Below, in pieces: positions 10,730 to 19,960 of a DNA stretch of 64,000 nt. Each line of letters starts with the position of its first letter. Position 1 is the first letter of the stretch. Below the pieces are notes generated by a model. The model had not been told where the DNA came from and made no database searches. It worked only from the letters and a program-made list of their open reading frames with translations. Made by a program: the position numbers and the translations under genes. The stretch comes from an uncultured SAR116 cluster alpha proteobacterium (GTDB taxonomy: Bacteria; Pseudomonadota; Alphaproteobacteria; Puniceispirillales; GCA-002684695), in NCBI GenBank assembly GCA_902539295.1, contig CACBIM010000008.1, positions 1 through 64,000 of the forward strand, given 5' to 3'.

Positions 10730-11581
10730 ATGTATTTAAGAAAAATTGTTTCGTCAATATTAGCCTTTTTATTATTTTCAATAATGTTTATTAAAGCAAC
10801 TCAAGCCCAGAACATTCCAATAGTTGCAAATGTAAACAATGAAGACATTTCTTTAGAGACTATGATACATGCCATGAATGAGTTGCCACCTGAAATACAA
10901 TCTCAACCATTTATGTCTTATTATGAGGACCTTCTTGAAAGAGTGATTGATATCAAATTATTTGCCCAAGAGGGCAAAAAAATGAAACTTGATGAAGAGC
11001 CATCCGTAAGGGCAGCAATTGATTTTGTTATAGAAAAGGTTTTAATGCAGGCTTTTCTGTCCAAATATATTCAAGAAAATATAAAAGAAGAAAATCTAAA
11101 AGCATCCTACAATAATTTTATTGCTGATGAAACAAGTCGAGAAGAAATAAAAGCAAGTCACATACTTATGGATACAGAGAGTGAAGCAATTGATGTCATA
11201 AACATGTTAAATGATGGTGATGACTTTGCAGAACTTGCAAAAAACAAATCTACAGGTCCATCAGGTCCATCAGGAGGTGACCTTGGATGGTTCAAAAGAG
11301 GTCAGATGGTTCCACCTTTTGAAAAAGCAGCATTTTCACTAAACAAAAATGAAATTAGTCAAAGACCTGTGCAAACACAATTTGGATGGCATGTCATTAA
11401 AATTTTTGATAAACGGATACCAGAGGCTCCAAGTTACGAGAATATGAAAAGCAAGCTGATCCAAGGCCTTGAGAGAAAAATAGTTTCAAAAAAAATACAG
11501 GATTTACGAAATGATGCTTTAATTGAAAAATTATCATCAAGTGAATTAGAGCCCCTTTTGAATTTACCTGTAAGTCAGTAA
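10730..11581 (+). CDS. Periplasmic parvulin-type peptidyl-prolyl isomerase
   Basis: Isomerises proline peptide bonds of exported proteins. The 283-residue protein starts with a signal peptide (residues 1-27, ending ATQAQ), has a helical SurA/PrsA-like N-terminal part and one PpiC rotamase domain at about 135-232 (EEIKASHILMDTESEA, FAELAKNKSTGPSG, GGDLGWFKRGQMVPPFEKAAF, FGWHVIKI). A GGAG ribosome site precedes the ATG. Its stop overlaps the argJ start by one base (TAATG), so the two are translationally coupled. The order secA, ppiC-like, argJ, mutT is common in alphaproteobacteria. Confidence 0.94.
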   Translation: MYLRKIVSSILAFLLFSIMFIKATQAQNIPIVANVNNEDISLETMIHAMNELPPEIQSQPFMSYYEDLLERVIDIKLFAQEGKKMKLDEEPSVRAAIDFVIEKVLMQAFLSKYIQENIKEENLKASYNNFIADETSREEIKASHILMDTESEAIDVINMLNDGDDFAELAKNKSTGPSGPSGGDLGWFKRGQMVPPFEKAAFSLNKNEISQRPVQTQFGWHVIKIFDKRIPEAPSYENMKSKLIQGLERKIVSKKIQDLRNDALIEKLSSSELEPLLNLPVSQ

Positions 11582-12813
11582 TGACAAATTCTGAAAGTCC
11601 ACTTAAACCAAAACAAGTAAAAAAAATTTATACTATCTCAGGTGTAAACCTTTCTTTTACCAATTCAGAAGAGAGGTATATAGGCAGAGATGATTTAATT
11701 TTGATTTCCTTTAAGAATAAATCAAATTTTGCAGGTGTTTTTACAAAATCTACTGCAGCTTCTGAGGCTGTTAAATGGTGTCAAAAAATAATAAAAAATA
11801 ATGATATTAGGGCAATTATTGTAAACGCTGGTAACGCTAACGTCTTTACTGGCGAACTTGGCAAAAGTGCAATTAATAAAATTATCTCTAAATTATCATC
11901 ATGTCTTAAAATACTTAATAATCAAATTTTAATAGCTCAAACTGGAGTAATTGGAGAACCTCTTAAAACCCATAAAATAGTAGATGCGATATCAAACTTA
12001 ACTGATAATTTAAATTCTAATAATTGGGAGAGCGCAGCAAAAGCAATTATGACAACTGACACTTATCCAAAATATTCAAGTCTTTGCTACAATTTTGAAG
12101 GTTCAAAAATACATATTACTGGAATAGCTAAGGGTTCTGGTATGATTGCACCAAATATGGCAACCATGTTAGCATTTATTTCCACTGATATTAAAATTTC
12201 TAAACCGATTTTACAAAAACTTCTGGAAGAAATAAGTGAGGAAACTTTTAATTCAATCTCTGTAGATGGCGATACTTCAACTAGTGATAGCGTTATTCTT
12301 TCAGCTACAGGCATGGCAGATAATAGAATTTTAAAAAATAAAAAAGATAAACATTATGAAAAATTTAAAGATGCTTTATTAAAAATTAGTAAGGATTTGG
12401 CTCTTCAGATTGTAAGGGACGGGGAAGGAGCATCAAAATTAATTACAATTCGTGTCTCAGGGACAAAAAATAAAATCATTTCAAAAAAAGTTGCTTTTTC
12501 AATAGCTAATTCACCATTAGTTAAAACAGCTATAGCAGCAGAAGATGCAAATTGGGGAAGAATAATCATGGCAATTGGTAAAACAAATGAGATTTTTGAT
12601 CATAAAAAATTGAGTATATATATAGGGAAATATTTAATTACTTATGACGGGAGAAGATACAATGAATATAATGAAAACAAAATTTCAAAATATATGAAAA
12701 ATAATGAAATAGAAATTAGTGTTGAATTTGGAAGTAAAAAAAATGAGGCTACTGTTTGGACATGTGATTTAACACAAAAATATATCGATATAAATGGCAA
12801 GTATAGAAGTTAG
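11581..12813 (+). CDS. argJ: Glutamate N-acetyltransferase / amino-acid acetyltransferase ArgJ
   Basis: ArgJ transfers acetyl groups from N-acetylornithine to glutamate in the cyclic arginine pathway. The 410-residue precursor contains the self-cleavage site KGSGMIAPNMATMLAFI near residue 190; the Thr of AT-ML is the nucleophile of the family. Other conserved blocks are VNAGNANVFTG, SVDGDTSTSDS and AAEDANWGRIIMAIG. Whether it is mono- or bifunctional cannot be told by eye. It lies in the run ppiC-like, argJ, mutT; argG, another arginine gene, is far away at 56.9 kb. Confidence 0.96.
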   Translation: MTNSESPLKPKQVKKIYTISGVNLSFTNSEERYIGRDDLILISFKNKSNFAGVFTKSTAASEAVKWCQKIIKNNDIRAIIVNAGNANVFTGELGKSAINKIISKLSSCLKILNNQILIAQTGVIGEPLKTHKIVDAISNLTDNLNSNNWESAAKAIMTTDTYPKYSSLCYNFEGSKIHITGIAKGSGMIAPNMATMLAFISTDIKISKPILQKLLEEISEETFNSISVDGDTSTSDSVILSATGMADNRILKNKKDKHYEKFKDALLKISKDLALQIVRDGEGASKLITIRVSGTKNKIISKKVAFSIANSPLVKTAIAAEDANWGRIIMAIGKTNEIFDHKKLSIYIGKYLITYDGRRYNEYNENKISKYMKNNEIEISVEFGSKKNEATVWTCDLTQKYIDINGKYRS

Positions 12814-12818
12814 CAATA

Positions 12819-13223
12819 ATGGTCAAAAAGATTATTTATGTATCAGCATGCGTAATAGTTGATATTGACAATAGGATATTAGTTGCAACCCGAGAGCATA
12901 AAAGTGATTTCAAAACATACTGGGAGTTTCCAGGTGGCAAACTTAATAAAAACGAAACACCTGAAGATTGTTTAATTCGAGAAATTAAAGAAGAAATTAA
13001 TATTGATATTAGCAAAGCATGTATTGCTCCTATTGGGTTTTCTTCATTTTCTTATTCTCATTTACATGTCGTATTGATGCTATATATTTCAAGAAAATGG
13101 AAGGGAGAAATATTACCAAGAGAAGGCAACAAATTGAAATGGATTAGAAAAAGCGAATTGAAAGGTTTAAAGATGCCAGAAGCAAATAAAAGCCTGATAC
13201 CATTTATTCTAGATTTAATTTAA
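12819..13223 (+). CDS. mutT: MutT-type Nudix hydrolase (8-oxo-dGTP diphosphatase)
   Basis: MutT cleans oxidised dGTP from the nucleotide pool. The 134-residue protein has the Nudix box starting at GGKLNKNE and continuing REIKEEINI; the catalytic Glu residues are all present, but the usual glycine after the EEx is Asn here. WEFPGGK upstream of the box is typical of MutT. It begins 5 bases after argJ and is probably in the same transcript. Other Nudix substrates are possible, but its position after argJ favours MutT. Confidence 0.88.
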   Translation: MVKKIIYVSACVIVDIDNRILVATREHKSDFKTYWEFPGGKLNKNETPEDCLIREIKEEINIDISKACIAPIGFSSFSYSHLHVVLMLYISRKWKGEILPREGNKLKWIRKSELKGLKMPEANKSLIPFILDLI

Positions 13224-13246
13224 AATGTTTATACAGTAATTAATTT

Positions 13247-14032
13247 TTACTCTTTCCATGCTGTAATAGTTATCAATTCAAATACAGTATTGATAATTTT
13301 ATCATTAATTAATCTATTTTCTAACTCTTTTGTTACAACTCGTTTTAAAGGCTTATATATAGAAGTCATACAATTAGTCTCTCCCATGCCCCTTAGATCA
13401 TGAAATAAACTATTAATATTTGTATGAGTAATATTAATTATTTCTGAGTCAACCACTGGTAATTTAAACCCAGTATTTTGAGCTAAAGCACCAGCACTCC
13501 TAATATCTATGAAAGGGATAATTCTTGGAGAAGCTCCTCCCAAGAGTTTCATCTCTACATCTATTAGATTGATTTGCAACTCACGTAATGTTTTTCCCCC
13601 AAGAAAATTTATTAATAATAAACCATTTGGTTTCAAAAGATTTCTTATTTGAGTTAAAATTTTAGTAACGTCTCTAACCCAGTGAAAATAAAAATTAGAA
13701 ATCACAATATCAAATTGATATTCCCTAAATGGTAGTTTGGTGTTATCAATATTTATGGAGGGGAAATTGGTTTTTTTTGAATTTTTACAAAATTCGAAGA
13801 TTCTATCTCCCTGAATGAGTTTTTTTATTTTTTTTTTATTTTTTATTAATGTTCCAAATTCACCAGAATGACAACCTATCTCTAAACCAAGATCAAAATT
13901 TCGTTTTACCTCAAAAAGTCTCTCATAAAGTCTTTCAGCAGAAAGTTTTTTAAGATAATTAAAATTATTCCATTTCTTAACAGACCTTATTCTTTTTAAA
14001 TTATGTAATTTGTAATTTATTATTTCATTCAT
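13247..14032 (-). CDS. BioC/NDUFAF5-like SAM-dependent methyltransferase
   Basis: A class I SAM-dependent methyltransferase fold of 261 residues. Motif I is LEIGCHSGEFGTLI, followed by LPFREYQFDIVISNFYFHWVRD and the block LLINFLGGKTLRELQ. The last block and the conserved GASPRIIPFIDIRSAGALAQNTGF match the alphaproteobacterial relatives of mitochondrial NDUFAF5, which acts in complex I assembly, and of BioC. In related genomes this gene follows mutT, usually with comF and grxC behind it; those two are missing here. The substrate is not certain. Confidence 0.82.
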   Translation of the reverse strand: MNEIINYKLHNLKRIRSVKKWNNFNYLKKLSAERLYERLFEVKRNFDLGLEIGCHSGEFGTLIKNKKKIKKLIQGDRIFEFCKNSKKTNFPSINIDNTKLPFREYQFDIVISNFYFHWVRDVTKILTQIRNLLKPNGLLLINFLGGKTLRELQINLIDVEMKLLGGASPRIIPFIDIRSAGALAQNTGFKLPVVDSEIINITHTNINSLFHDLRGMGETNCMTSIYKPLKRVVTKELENRLINDKIINTVFELITITAWKE

Positions 14033-14110
14033 TTTATTTGAAAATGACAGTCCTTAACAATAATTTAATAATTAGTTTTTAATATAAATGAAATCTAAAA
14101 CAAAACGATT

Positions 14111-15049
14111 TTAAAAGTCTAAAAATTTTTTATTTCTTGTGGATTTTAGCTCATTTCTAGAAAGAGAGATGATCTGCTCTAAATTCAGTTTTAAACTATC
14201 AAAAATAGAATTAAATAAAGTTTCAGGATTTCTATGAGCTGCTCCAATTGGCTCAGGTATTATTTCATCTATAACTTTTAGTTCAAGAAGATCTTGCGCA
14301 GTTAATTTTAAAGCATTCGCCGCTTGTTCATTATTTTCTGAACTTCTCCAGAGAATAGATGAACAACCTTCAGGAGAAATCACAGAATAAATTGAATGTT
14401 CCAACATTATTACTTTATTAGCTGTAGCTAAAGCAACAGCACCTCCAGAACCACCCTCACCCGTAACAAGAGAAATAATAGGAATTTTTGCATTTAAGGA
14501 AGTCTTAATGCAACTTGCAATTGCTTCTGCTTGCCCTCTTTCTTCTGCTCCTTTGCCAGGATATGCTCCTGCCGTATCTATAAGAGTAATAACAGGTAGA
14601 GAAAATTTATCTGCAAAATTTATCAATCTTTGAGCTTTTCTGTACCCTTCTGGTCTAACCATTCCAAAATTATGGAAAATTCTCTTATCAACTGTTTTTC
14701 CTTTCTCAATTCCAATAACCACACAAGGCACATCACCAAGTTTTGCAACTCCACCTAAAAGGGCGTTATCTTCTTTGAAACCTCTATCACCAGCAAGAGG
14801 TTGCCAATTGTTAAAAACATTCTTAATTATTTCACTAGGATGAGGTCTTAGAGGATGCCTGGCAACTTTCACTTTATCCCATGGAGTTAATTGTGAATAA
14901 GTTTTTTTGAGCTTGTTCTCTAATTGCTCTTCAAGTTTACTAACTTCTAGTCCAATATTTAGACCATCTTTTGAAGAGATGTTTCTTAATTCTTCAATCT
15001 TCCCTTCTAAAACAGATATTGATTTTTCAAAGTCTAAAAAATGATACAT
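14111..15049 (-). CDS. accA: Acetyl-CoA carboxylase carboxyltransferase subunit alpha
   Basis: AccA and AccD form the carboxyltransferase that makes malonyl-CoA for fatty acid synthesis. The 312-residue protein has the long N-terminal helix (DFEKSISVLEGKIEELR), HPLRPHPSEII, the biotin/CoA-site blocks LIDTAGAYPGKGAEERGQAEAIA and VTGEGGSGGAVALATAN, and MLEHSIYSVISPEGCSSILWR. It is complete. It follows xerD with 34 bases between, a pairing conserved in alphaproteobacteria; accD lies elsewhere. Confidence 0.98.
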   Translation of the reverse strand: MYHFLDFEKSISVLEGKIEELRNISSKDGLNIGLEVSKLEEQLENKLKKTYSQLTPWDKVKVARHPLRPHPSEIIKNVFNNWQPLAGDRGFKEDNALLGGVAKLGDVPCVVIGIEKGKTVDKRIFHNFGMVRPEGYRKAQRLINFADKFSLPVITLIDTAGAYPGKGAEERGQAEAIASCIKTSLNAKIPIISLVTGEGGSGGAVALATANKVIMLEHSIYSVISPEGCSSILWRSSENNEQAANALKLTAQDLLELKVIDEIIPEPIGAAHRNPETLFNSIFDSLKLNLEQIISLSRNELKSTRNKKFLDF

Positions 15050-15083
15050 TTTGGATTCCTTTTTTGAATATATAGTCTAATAA

Positions 15084-15971
15084 TCATTTATTCGCAAGAG
15101 GATGAACGTCATTGACCAAGCTTTGCAAACGTTTATTTTCAACCTTAGTATAAATTTGAGTTGTAGATATACTTGAGTGACCGAGTAAAATTTGTATTGA
15201 TCTTAAATCTGCACCTCTATTTAGCAAATGACTGGCAAAAGAATGTCTAAAGGAATGAGGCATAATTTTAGAAGGATTTAATCCAGCTTTTTTTGCCAAA
15301 GTTTTAATTTTATTATAAACAGTTTGACGACTAATATGCCCTTTATTTTTTATAGGAAACAAAAATTGAGAGCTTACAGCATAACTCAAAGTATGTCTTT
15401 TTTTAATCCATTTTGAAAGAGCAATTTTTGCAGATCGAGTTAATACTACAATTCTTTCCTTACCCCCTTTTCCACGAATAGAGACAGTATCTTCAAGATT
15501 ATTTACACTTTGGTATGATAAGGTAACAAGTTCAGAAACCCTCATTCCTGTGGAATATAATAATTCTATAATACACTGATTAAGTTCAGTATTCTTAGTC
15601 GTGTTTTTTTGTGCTTCTAAAATTAATTTTTCTATATCATTTTCAGAAATTATACTTGGTAACGAAATATTAGATTTTGGTGTTTGTATCTTTGCAAAAA
15701 TATTATCTGACCTATAATTTTCTGATTTTAGCCAAATAAAAAATTGTTTTAACGTTGAAATCATTCTATTCTGTGACTTAGCAGAGAAAACATTTGACCA
15801 AGAAGAAATAATTTTATTTAGGTCGTTATTATCAATATCTGATAATTTTTTATTTTGTAAAATTTTTCCAGCGTTTTTAAGATCACTTCTGTAACTTAAG
15901 AGTGTGTTTTCTGACAATCCTTTTTCAAGAAAATTATTTTTTAAAAATTCTTCAACTAATATGTCTTTCAT
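15084..15971 (-). CDS. xerD: Tyrosine recombinase XerD
   Basis: XerC/XerD resolve chromosome dimers at dif. The 295-residue protein has a SAM-like core-binding N-terminal domain (about 1-90) and a catalytic domain with the full set of residues: Arg in TGMRVSEL, Lys in GKGGKERIV, His-x-x-Arg in MPHSFRHSFASH, His in LGHSSISTTQIYTKV and the nucleophilic Tyr in the same block. The accA-xerD-aroK neighbourhood identifies the chromosomal Xer enzyme rather than an integrase. XerC was not seen in this window. Confidence 0.93.
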   Translation of the reverse strand: MKDILVEEFLKNNFLEKGLSENTLLSYRSDLKNAGKILQNKKLSDIDNNDLNKIISSWSNVFSAKSQNRMISTLKQFFIWLKSENYRSDNIFAKIQTPKSNISLPSIISENDIEKLILEAQKNTTKNTELNQCIIELLYSTGMRVSELVTLSYQSVNNLEDTVSIRGKGGKERIVVLTRSAKIALSKWIKKRHTLSYAVSSQFLFPIKNKGHISRQTVYNKIKTLAKKAGLNPSKIMPHSFRHSFASHLLNRGADLRSIQILLGHSSISTTQIYTKVENKRLQSLVNDVHPLANK

Positions 15972-15992
15972 TATATAATTTTAAATATAAAC

Positions 15993-18002
15993 CTATTTGC
16001 TGTAATCTTCAGTAATATTTGTAATTATTTTTGAAACAATCCACTCTCTAGTAAAGTCTCTGGAAATTTCAGTTAAACCAAATGAATTTAAACTTTTTAC
16101 GATTTCATATACCGTATTTGAAGAGATCAATGAAATATTTAAGTCTTTAATCAACAAAGACTGAATTGTTAAAGCCTCTAATATATTATTTTCTTCAGAT
16201 GCTTTTTTCAAAGCCAATTTCAATAAAACATTACTTTCCACACTTTCAAAAGTTTTATTTTTCTTAAGATATAACTCAATATAGTCACCTTCCTTTATAC
16301 TAATGTTGAATAGATCTAGAATTGGTATTAAATCCTCGATATTATATTTTAAAAGCATATTAATGTTTATTTCTTTGTTTGGCATTAATGAAAGTAAATT
16401 TAAAATAAAACTATCTTCTACATCAAAACTCTCAATTGGATTATTATAAATTTTATCTATAAGCTTTATATCCTTTATAGTTGAGTAGTTTGGGTCAGTT
16501 TCTTTCTCAGGTAGAATTAAAAATTCTGAAAATAGTTTTAAGGACTGAATTGGTCTACCATTATTAGCTTCAATATTAATTAGATTTAAGATATAATTAT
16601 TTAAATTATTTTCTCCTGTATAATTATTAACGGTTTTCCATAAGTCAGCCCGCAATTGAGGTCCTAAATTAATATCGATGTTTTGAAACCCTTCATTTAT
16701 ATCTAAAAAATTATCTCCTATTATATCATAATAAAATTGAGTTTCAGTTTTGGAAATAATTTGATTTTCAACAAGATTATCAATTAAGAATGATTTTGCT
16801 TCAGGTTGAATATTTTCAATATTTAGTAAAATAGGGTAATTAGACTGTGGCGTTTTAAATATAAATTCGCTTGGAATTATATTTCTTATTTGATCCATCA
16901 TTATAATATGTAATAATTCCAATTTATCTTCTTCAATAATAAAATCTTCATTCTGCCCTATCATTGCATAAAGTAAATTAAAAAAATTATTATCCTGACT
17001 CCCGCTTGCACGTAATAACTCGGCATCAAAAATAGCATCATCCTCATTCCCAAGTATAATTTGACAAAAAATTTGTGCTTTTTTCCAGAATTCATCCTCA
17101 TTGTCAACTGGAATATCATTTACAATTTTGCAAGCAAAATTATCAGATTCAAACTCACCTTTTAATAATAAATGTTCAACTCTTAAAGCTCTCCAATGGT
17201 CAAAAATCGTGTCATCAGGTAGTAAATCAATTAATTTATAAAGGATTTCTAATTGGTACAAATTTGCTATCAATTCTAGCTTTTTATTGATAAATTTTAT
17301 CTCTAAAGATGTTTCACCAGTTGGAGGATCTTGGGAAATGGATAATACTTCATTTAAAAGCTCCTTTAAAACAGAACTATTTATTTTGAAATTAATTTTT
17401 TCGAGTAAATATAATGCTCTTTCAAAACTAACATCATTCCAAATAATAATCTCATTCGGGAGAAATAATGTGTCTTCAAGTCCCAATGAAGAAATCTTTA
17501 CACTTGCTAACTGAGATGTATTTACATTAGGAATACTTGAAAATTGAGGTTCAAAAATTTCAGAGTTTTCATTAGTATCCAACTTATTCTCTGATAAATT
17601 GTCAAAATTTACATTATTATTAGAAAATTCTTTTAGCAATTGATCTGAATAATTATCATTGAAAACATTAACTTCTTTAGAAATATTGTCTTCATTAAAA
17701 ATAATTACATCAGATTTACTAATATTTTCATTTTGAGATTTGTTCAAACCTGGAAAATTCATTGCCTTAGTGTCACTATTCTCAAGTTTTTCTAAGAATA
17801 AATTGATTTCTTGATTATTATTTAAGGTAGTAAAGTTGTTATTATCACTTTGCGAAGGTGGCATTAAGGGTGAAATTGTTTCAGTTACAATGCCTGAGTT
17901 TTTAATATCTTGAGATGAAATACTAAAACTCATCAGATTATAACAAATTAATGAAATAACAAAAATTAAATTTTTTAAGGGATTAGTTTGCAAATGTTTC
18001 AT
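15993..18002 (-). CDS. Unrecognised secreted Asn/Asp-rich helical protein
   Basis: 669 residues, family not recognised. The N-terminus is a signal peptide (NLIFVISLICYNLMSFSISSQ, residues about 12-32, split here only as a description of the hydrophobic core). Residues 35-165 are low complexity, rich in Asn, Ser and Asp. The rest looks like a string of amphipathic helices with pairs such as DEFWKKAQIFCQIILGNEDDA and FFNLLYAMIGQNED, suggestive of TPR-like hairpins, but I cannot name the repeat. It follows a 45-residue membrane peptide gene that overlaps its start, and it precedes xerD on the same strand. A location in the periplasm or outer envelope is inferred from the signal peptide only. Confidence 0.75.
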   Translation of the reverse strand: MKHLQTNPLKNLIFVISLICYNLMSFSISSQDIKNSGIVTETISPLMPPSQSDNNNFTTLNNNQEINLFLEKLENSDTKAMNFPGLNKSQNENISKSDVIIFNEDNISKEVNVFNDNYSDQLLKEFSNNNVNFDNLSENKLDTNENSEIFEPQFSSIPNVNTSQLASVKISSLGLEDTLFLPNEIIIWNDVSFERALYLLEKINFKINSSVLKELLNEVLSISQDPPTGETSLEIKFINKKLELIANLYQLEILYKLIDLLPDDTIFDHWRALRVEHLLLKGEFESDNFACKIVNDIPVDNEDEFWKKAQIFCQIILGNEDDAIFDAELLRASGSQDNNFFNLLYAMIGQNEDFIIEEDKLELLHIIMMDQIRNIIPSEFIFKTPQSNYPILLNIENIQPEAKSFLIDNLVENQIISKTETQFYYDIIGDNFLDINEGFQNIDINLGPQLRADLWKTVNNYTGENNLNNYILNLINIEANNGRPIQSLKLFSEFLILPEKETDPNYSTIKDIKLIDKIYNNPIESFDVEDSFILNLLSLMPNKEININMLLKYNIEDLIPILDLFNISIKEGDYIELYLKKNKTFESVESNVLLKLALKKASEENNILEALTIQSLLIKDLNISLISSNTVYEIVKSLNSFGLTEISRDFTREWIVSKIITNITEDYSK

Positions 18003-18120
18003 TAGGAATTATCAAAACTTTTTCTGCAGTTGGAATTGGTATTTGCCAAAAAGCCAACGTCAAGCTAAGTCCAGCAAGTATTATTAAGCAAACTGAACAT
18101 ACAATTAAAATTGATCTCAT
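17983..18120 (-). CDS. Small single-pass membrane or secreted peptide (45 residues)
   Basis: A short ORF read by hand: it starts ATG at 18118-18120 with a strong GGAG site seven bases upstream and ends TAA at 17983-17985. The peptide has a hydrophobic helix from about residue 4 to 25 (ILIVCSVCLIILAGLSLTLA) and a polar tail with TAEKVLIIPNETFAN. Its last 20 bases overlap the start of the 669-residue secreted protein in another frame, so the two are probably translationally coupled. It belongs to no family I recognise. The good ribosome site and the tight overlap support it being real. Confidence 0.65.
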   Translation of the reverse strand: MRSILIVCSVCLIILAGLSLTLAFWQIPIPTAEKVLIIPNETFAN

Positions 18121-18289
18121 AAATATCTCCAATTATTATGATATAAACAAAATATGTCGTTAATCGGGCAATCAAATAAAATGATAAATTTCTAAAAATA
18201 TTTTAATAATTCTTATGTTGAACGATAATAATTTTAATGCTTTTATTTATCTTAATTTAAAAATTCAATTTATCAAAAAAAAATTTCAA

Positions 18290-18826
18290 ATGATTTTATC
18301 AAAACCAATAGTTTTAGTAGGAATGATGGGATGTGGAAAATCCACTATAGGCAAAATTGTTGCTGAAAAATTAAATTGGTTCTTTTTAGATTCTGACAAA
18401 GAAATAGAAAATGAAATGAATTTAAGCACTAAAGATATTTTTGATAAATATGGTGAGAAATTCTTCAGGAATAAGGAATATGAAATTTTTCAATTTTATA
18501 GCAAAAAAAAGAATATTTTAATCTCCTCAGGTGGAGGTTCATTTTGTCAAAAAATCACTTACGGGATTATAAAAGAGTATTTTTATAGCATTTGGTTAGA
18601 CGTAAATGAAGATATTCTTTTTCAAAGATTAAAAAAAAATAAAAATAAGAGACCTCTTTTAAATTCTTTAAATGATAGTGGGCTTAGAAAAAAAATTAAA
18701 AAGATAATGTTTGAAAGAAAAGATTGCTATATCAAAGCAAATAAGAGAATTGAATTAAATGAACAAAGCATTAAAGAAAGCTCAAATAAAATTTATCTAG
18801 AAATAACAAATTATCAAGATCAATAA
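18290..18826 (+). CDS. aroK: Shikimate kinase
   Basis: Phosphorylates shikimate in chorismate synthesis. From ATG 18290 the protein has 178 residues, close to the family norm, with the P-loop VGMMGCGKSTIGK right after the start, the DSDKEIE shikimate-binding block, FRNKEYEIF, SSGGGSF and the lid region NKNKRPLL. An upstream in-frame ATG at 18215 would add 25 residues that look like translated AT-rich spacer; neither start has a clear Shine-Dalgarno. aroB follows 21 bases on. Confidence 0.93.
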   Translation: MILSKPIVLVGMMGCGKSTIGKIVAEKLNWFFLDSDKEIENEMNLSTKDIFDKYGEKFFRNKEYEIFQFYSKKKNILISSGGGSFCQKITYGIIKEYFYSIWLDVNEDILFQRLKKNKNKRPLLNSLNDSGLRKKIKKIMFERKDCYIKANKRIELNEQSIKESSNKIYLEITNYQDQ

Positions 18827-18847
18827 TTTTGAAATATATATTTAACA

Positions 18848-19960
18848 ATGGAAACAGTCAAAAATTTAGAAATCAGTTTAAAAAGTAAAAAATATAAAAT
18901 TTTTTTAGGTAATAATTTATTAAATCAAATTGATTTTATTTTAAAAAATCATTTAACCAATAAAAATATTGTCATCTTATATGATAAGGTTTTGAAAGAT
19001 AGACTCAATATATTGGAACTTTCTCTATCGAAAGTTGCCTCAAAGATTGCGTCTATAGAAATTAGTTCGGGAGAAAAATCGAAGTCTTTGAATAATTATA
19101 TTAAACTTTGTGAACAAGTAATAAAAACTGGCATTAGCAGAGACACAATTATAGTTGCATTTGGTGGGGGAGTAATTGGAGATTTAGTTGGTTTTGTTTC
19201 TTCTACACTTCTTAGAGGATTAAATTTTATTCAAATCCCATCTACTCTTCTTTCACAAGTTGATAGCTCAATAGGTGGCAAAACAGGCATAAATTCCGTA
19301 TATGGTAAAAATTTAATTGGTACTTTTTATCAACCTATTGCTGTATTAACAGATGTTAGCCTTTTACAAACTTTAAATAAAAGAGAAATCTTATCAGGAT
19401 ATGCCGAAATAGTAAAACATAGCATAATTAAGGACAAAGTTTTTTTTCAATGGTTAGAAAAAAATGGCCCAGACATAATAATGGGTAATAATCAATTAAG
19501 AATTGAAGCTATTCTTAAATCATGTAGGATTAAAAGATCTGTTGTTGAAGAAGATGAGTTTGAAAAAGGAAATAGAGCATTATTAAATCTTGGTCATACT
19601 TTTGGGCATGCAATTGAAGGCTATCTAAATTATGATGGGACTATATTGCATGGAGAAGCTGTTTCGATTGGAATAATAATGGCTATAAAATTATCTTTAA
19701 AAATGGGTTATTGTTCAAAAAATGATTACGAGAGGATTTTAAAGCATTTTAATGATGTAGGACTCCCAACTTCAATGAAACTTTATACAAGTAAAATTAT
19801 TGATCCTCTTAAACTTTGGAAAATAATGCAAAATGATAAAAAAATGTATAAAAATCATCTAAATTTTATTTTACCTGATAAAATTGGCAAATGTACAATT
19901 AGAAAAGACATAAAAAAAAGTGAAGTTTTATCACTCCTTAATGAAGAACTAAGAACATGA
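18848..19960 (+). CDS. aroB: 3-dehydroquinate synthase
   Basis: Second step of the shikimate pathway, NAD- and zinc-dependent. The 370-residue protein shows GGGVIGDLVGFVSSTLLRG, PSTLLSQVDSSIGGKTGIN and the zinc ligand region LNLGHTFGHAIEG and HGEAVSIGI. It forms an operon with aroK upstream, and its stop overlaps the start of the CorC-like gene by four bases (ATGA), implying translational coupling. Confidence 0.98.
   Translation: METVKNLEISLKSKKYKIFLGNNLLNQIDFILKNHLTNKNIVILYDKVLKDRLNILELSLSKVASKIASIEISSGEKSKSLNNYIKLCEQVIKTGISRDTIIVAFGGGVIGDLVGFVSSTLLRGLNFIQIPSTLLSQVDSSIGGKTGINSVYGKNLIGTFYQPIAVLTDVSLLQTLNKREILSGYAEIVKHSIIKDKVFFQWLEKNGPDIIMGNNQLRIEAILKSCRIKRSVVEEDEFEKGNRALLNLGHTFGHAIEGYLNYDGTILHGEAVSIGIIMAIKLSLKMGYCSKNDYERILKHFNDVGLPTSMKLYTSKIIDPLKLWKIMQNDKKMYKNHLNFILPDKIGKCTIRKDIKKSEVLSLLNEELRT

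Noticed and set aside
15084..15971. XerD as a phage or integron integrase
   Set aside because: Gene order with accA and aroK, full length and all Xer residues fit the chromosomal recombinase; no att repeats or phage genes are nearby.
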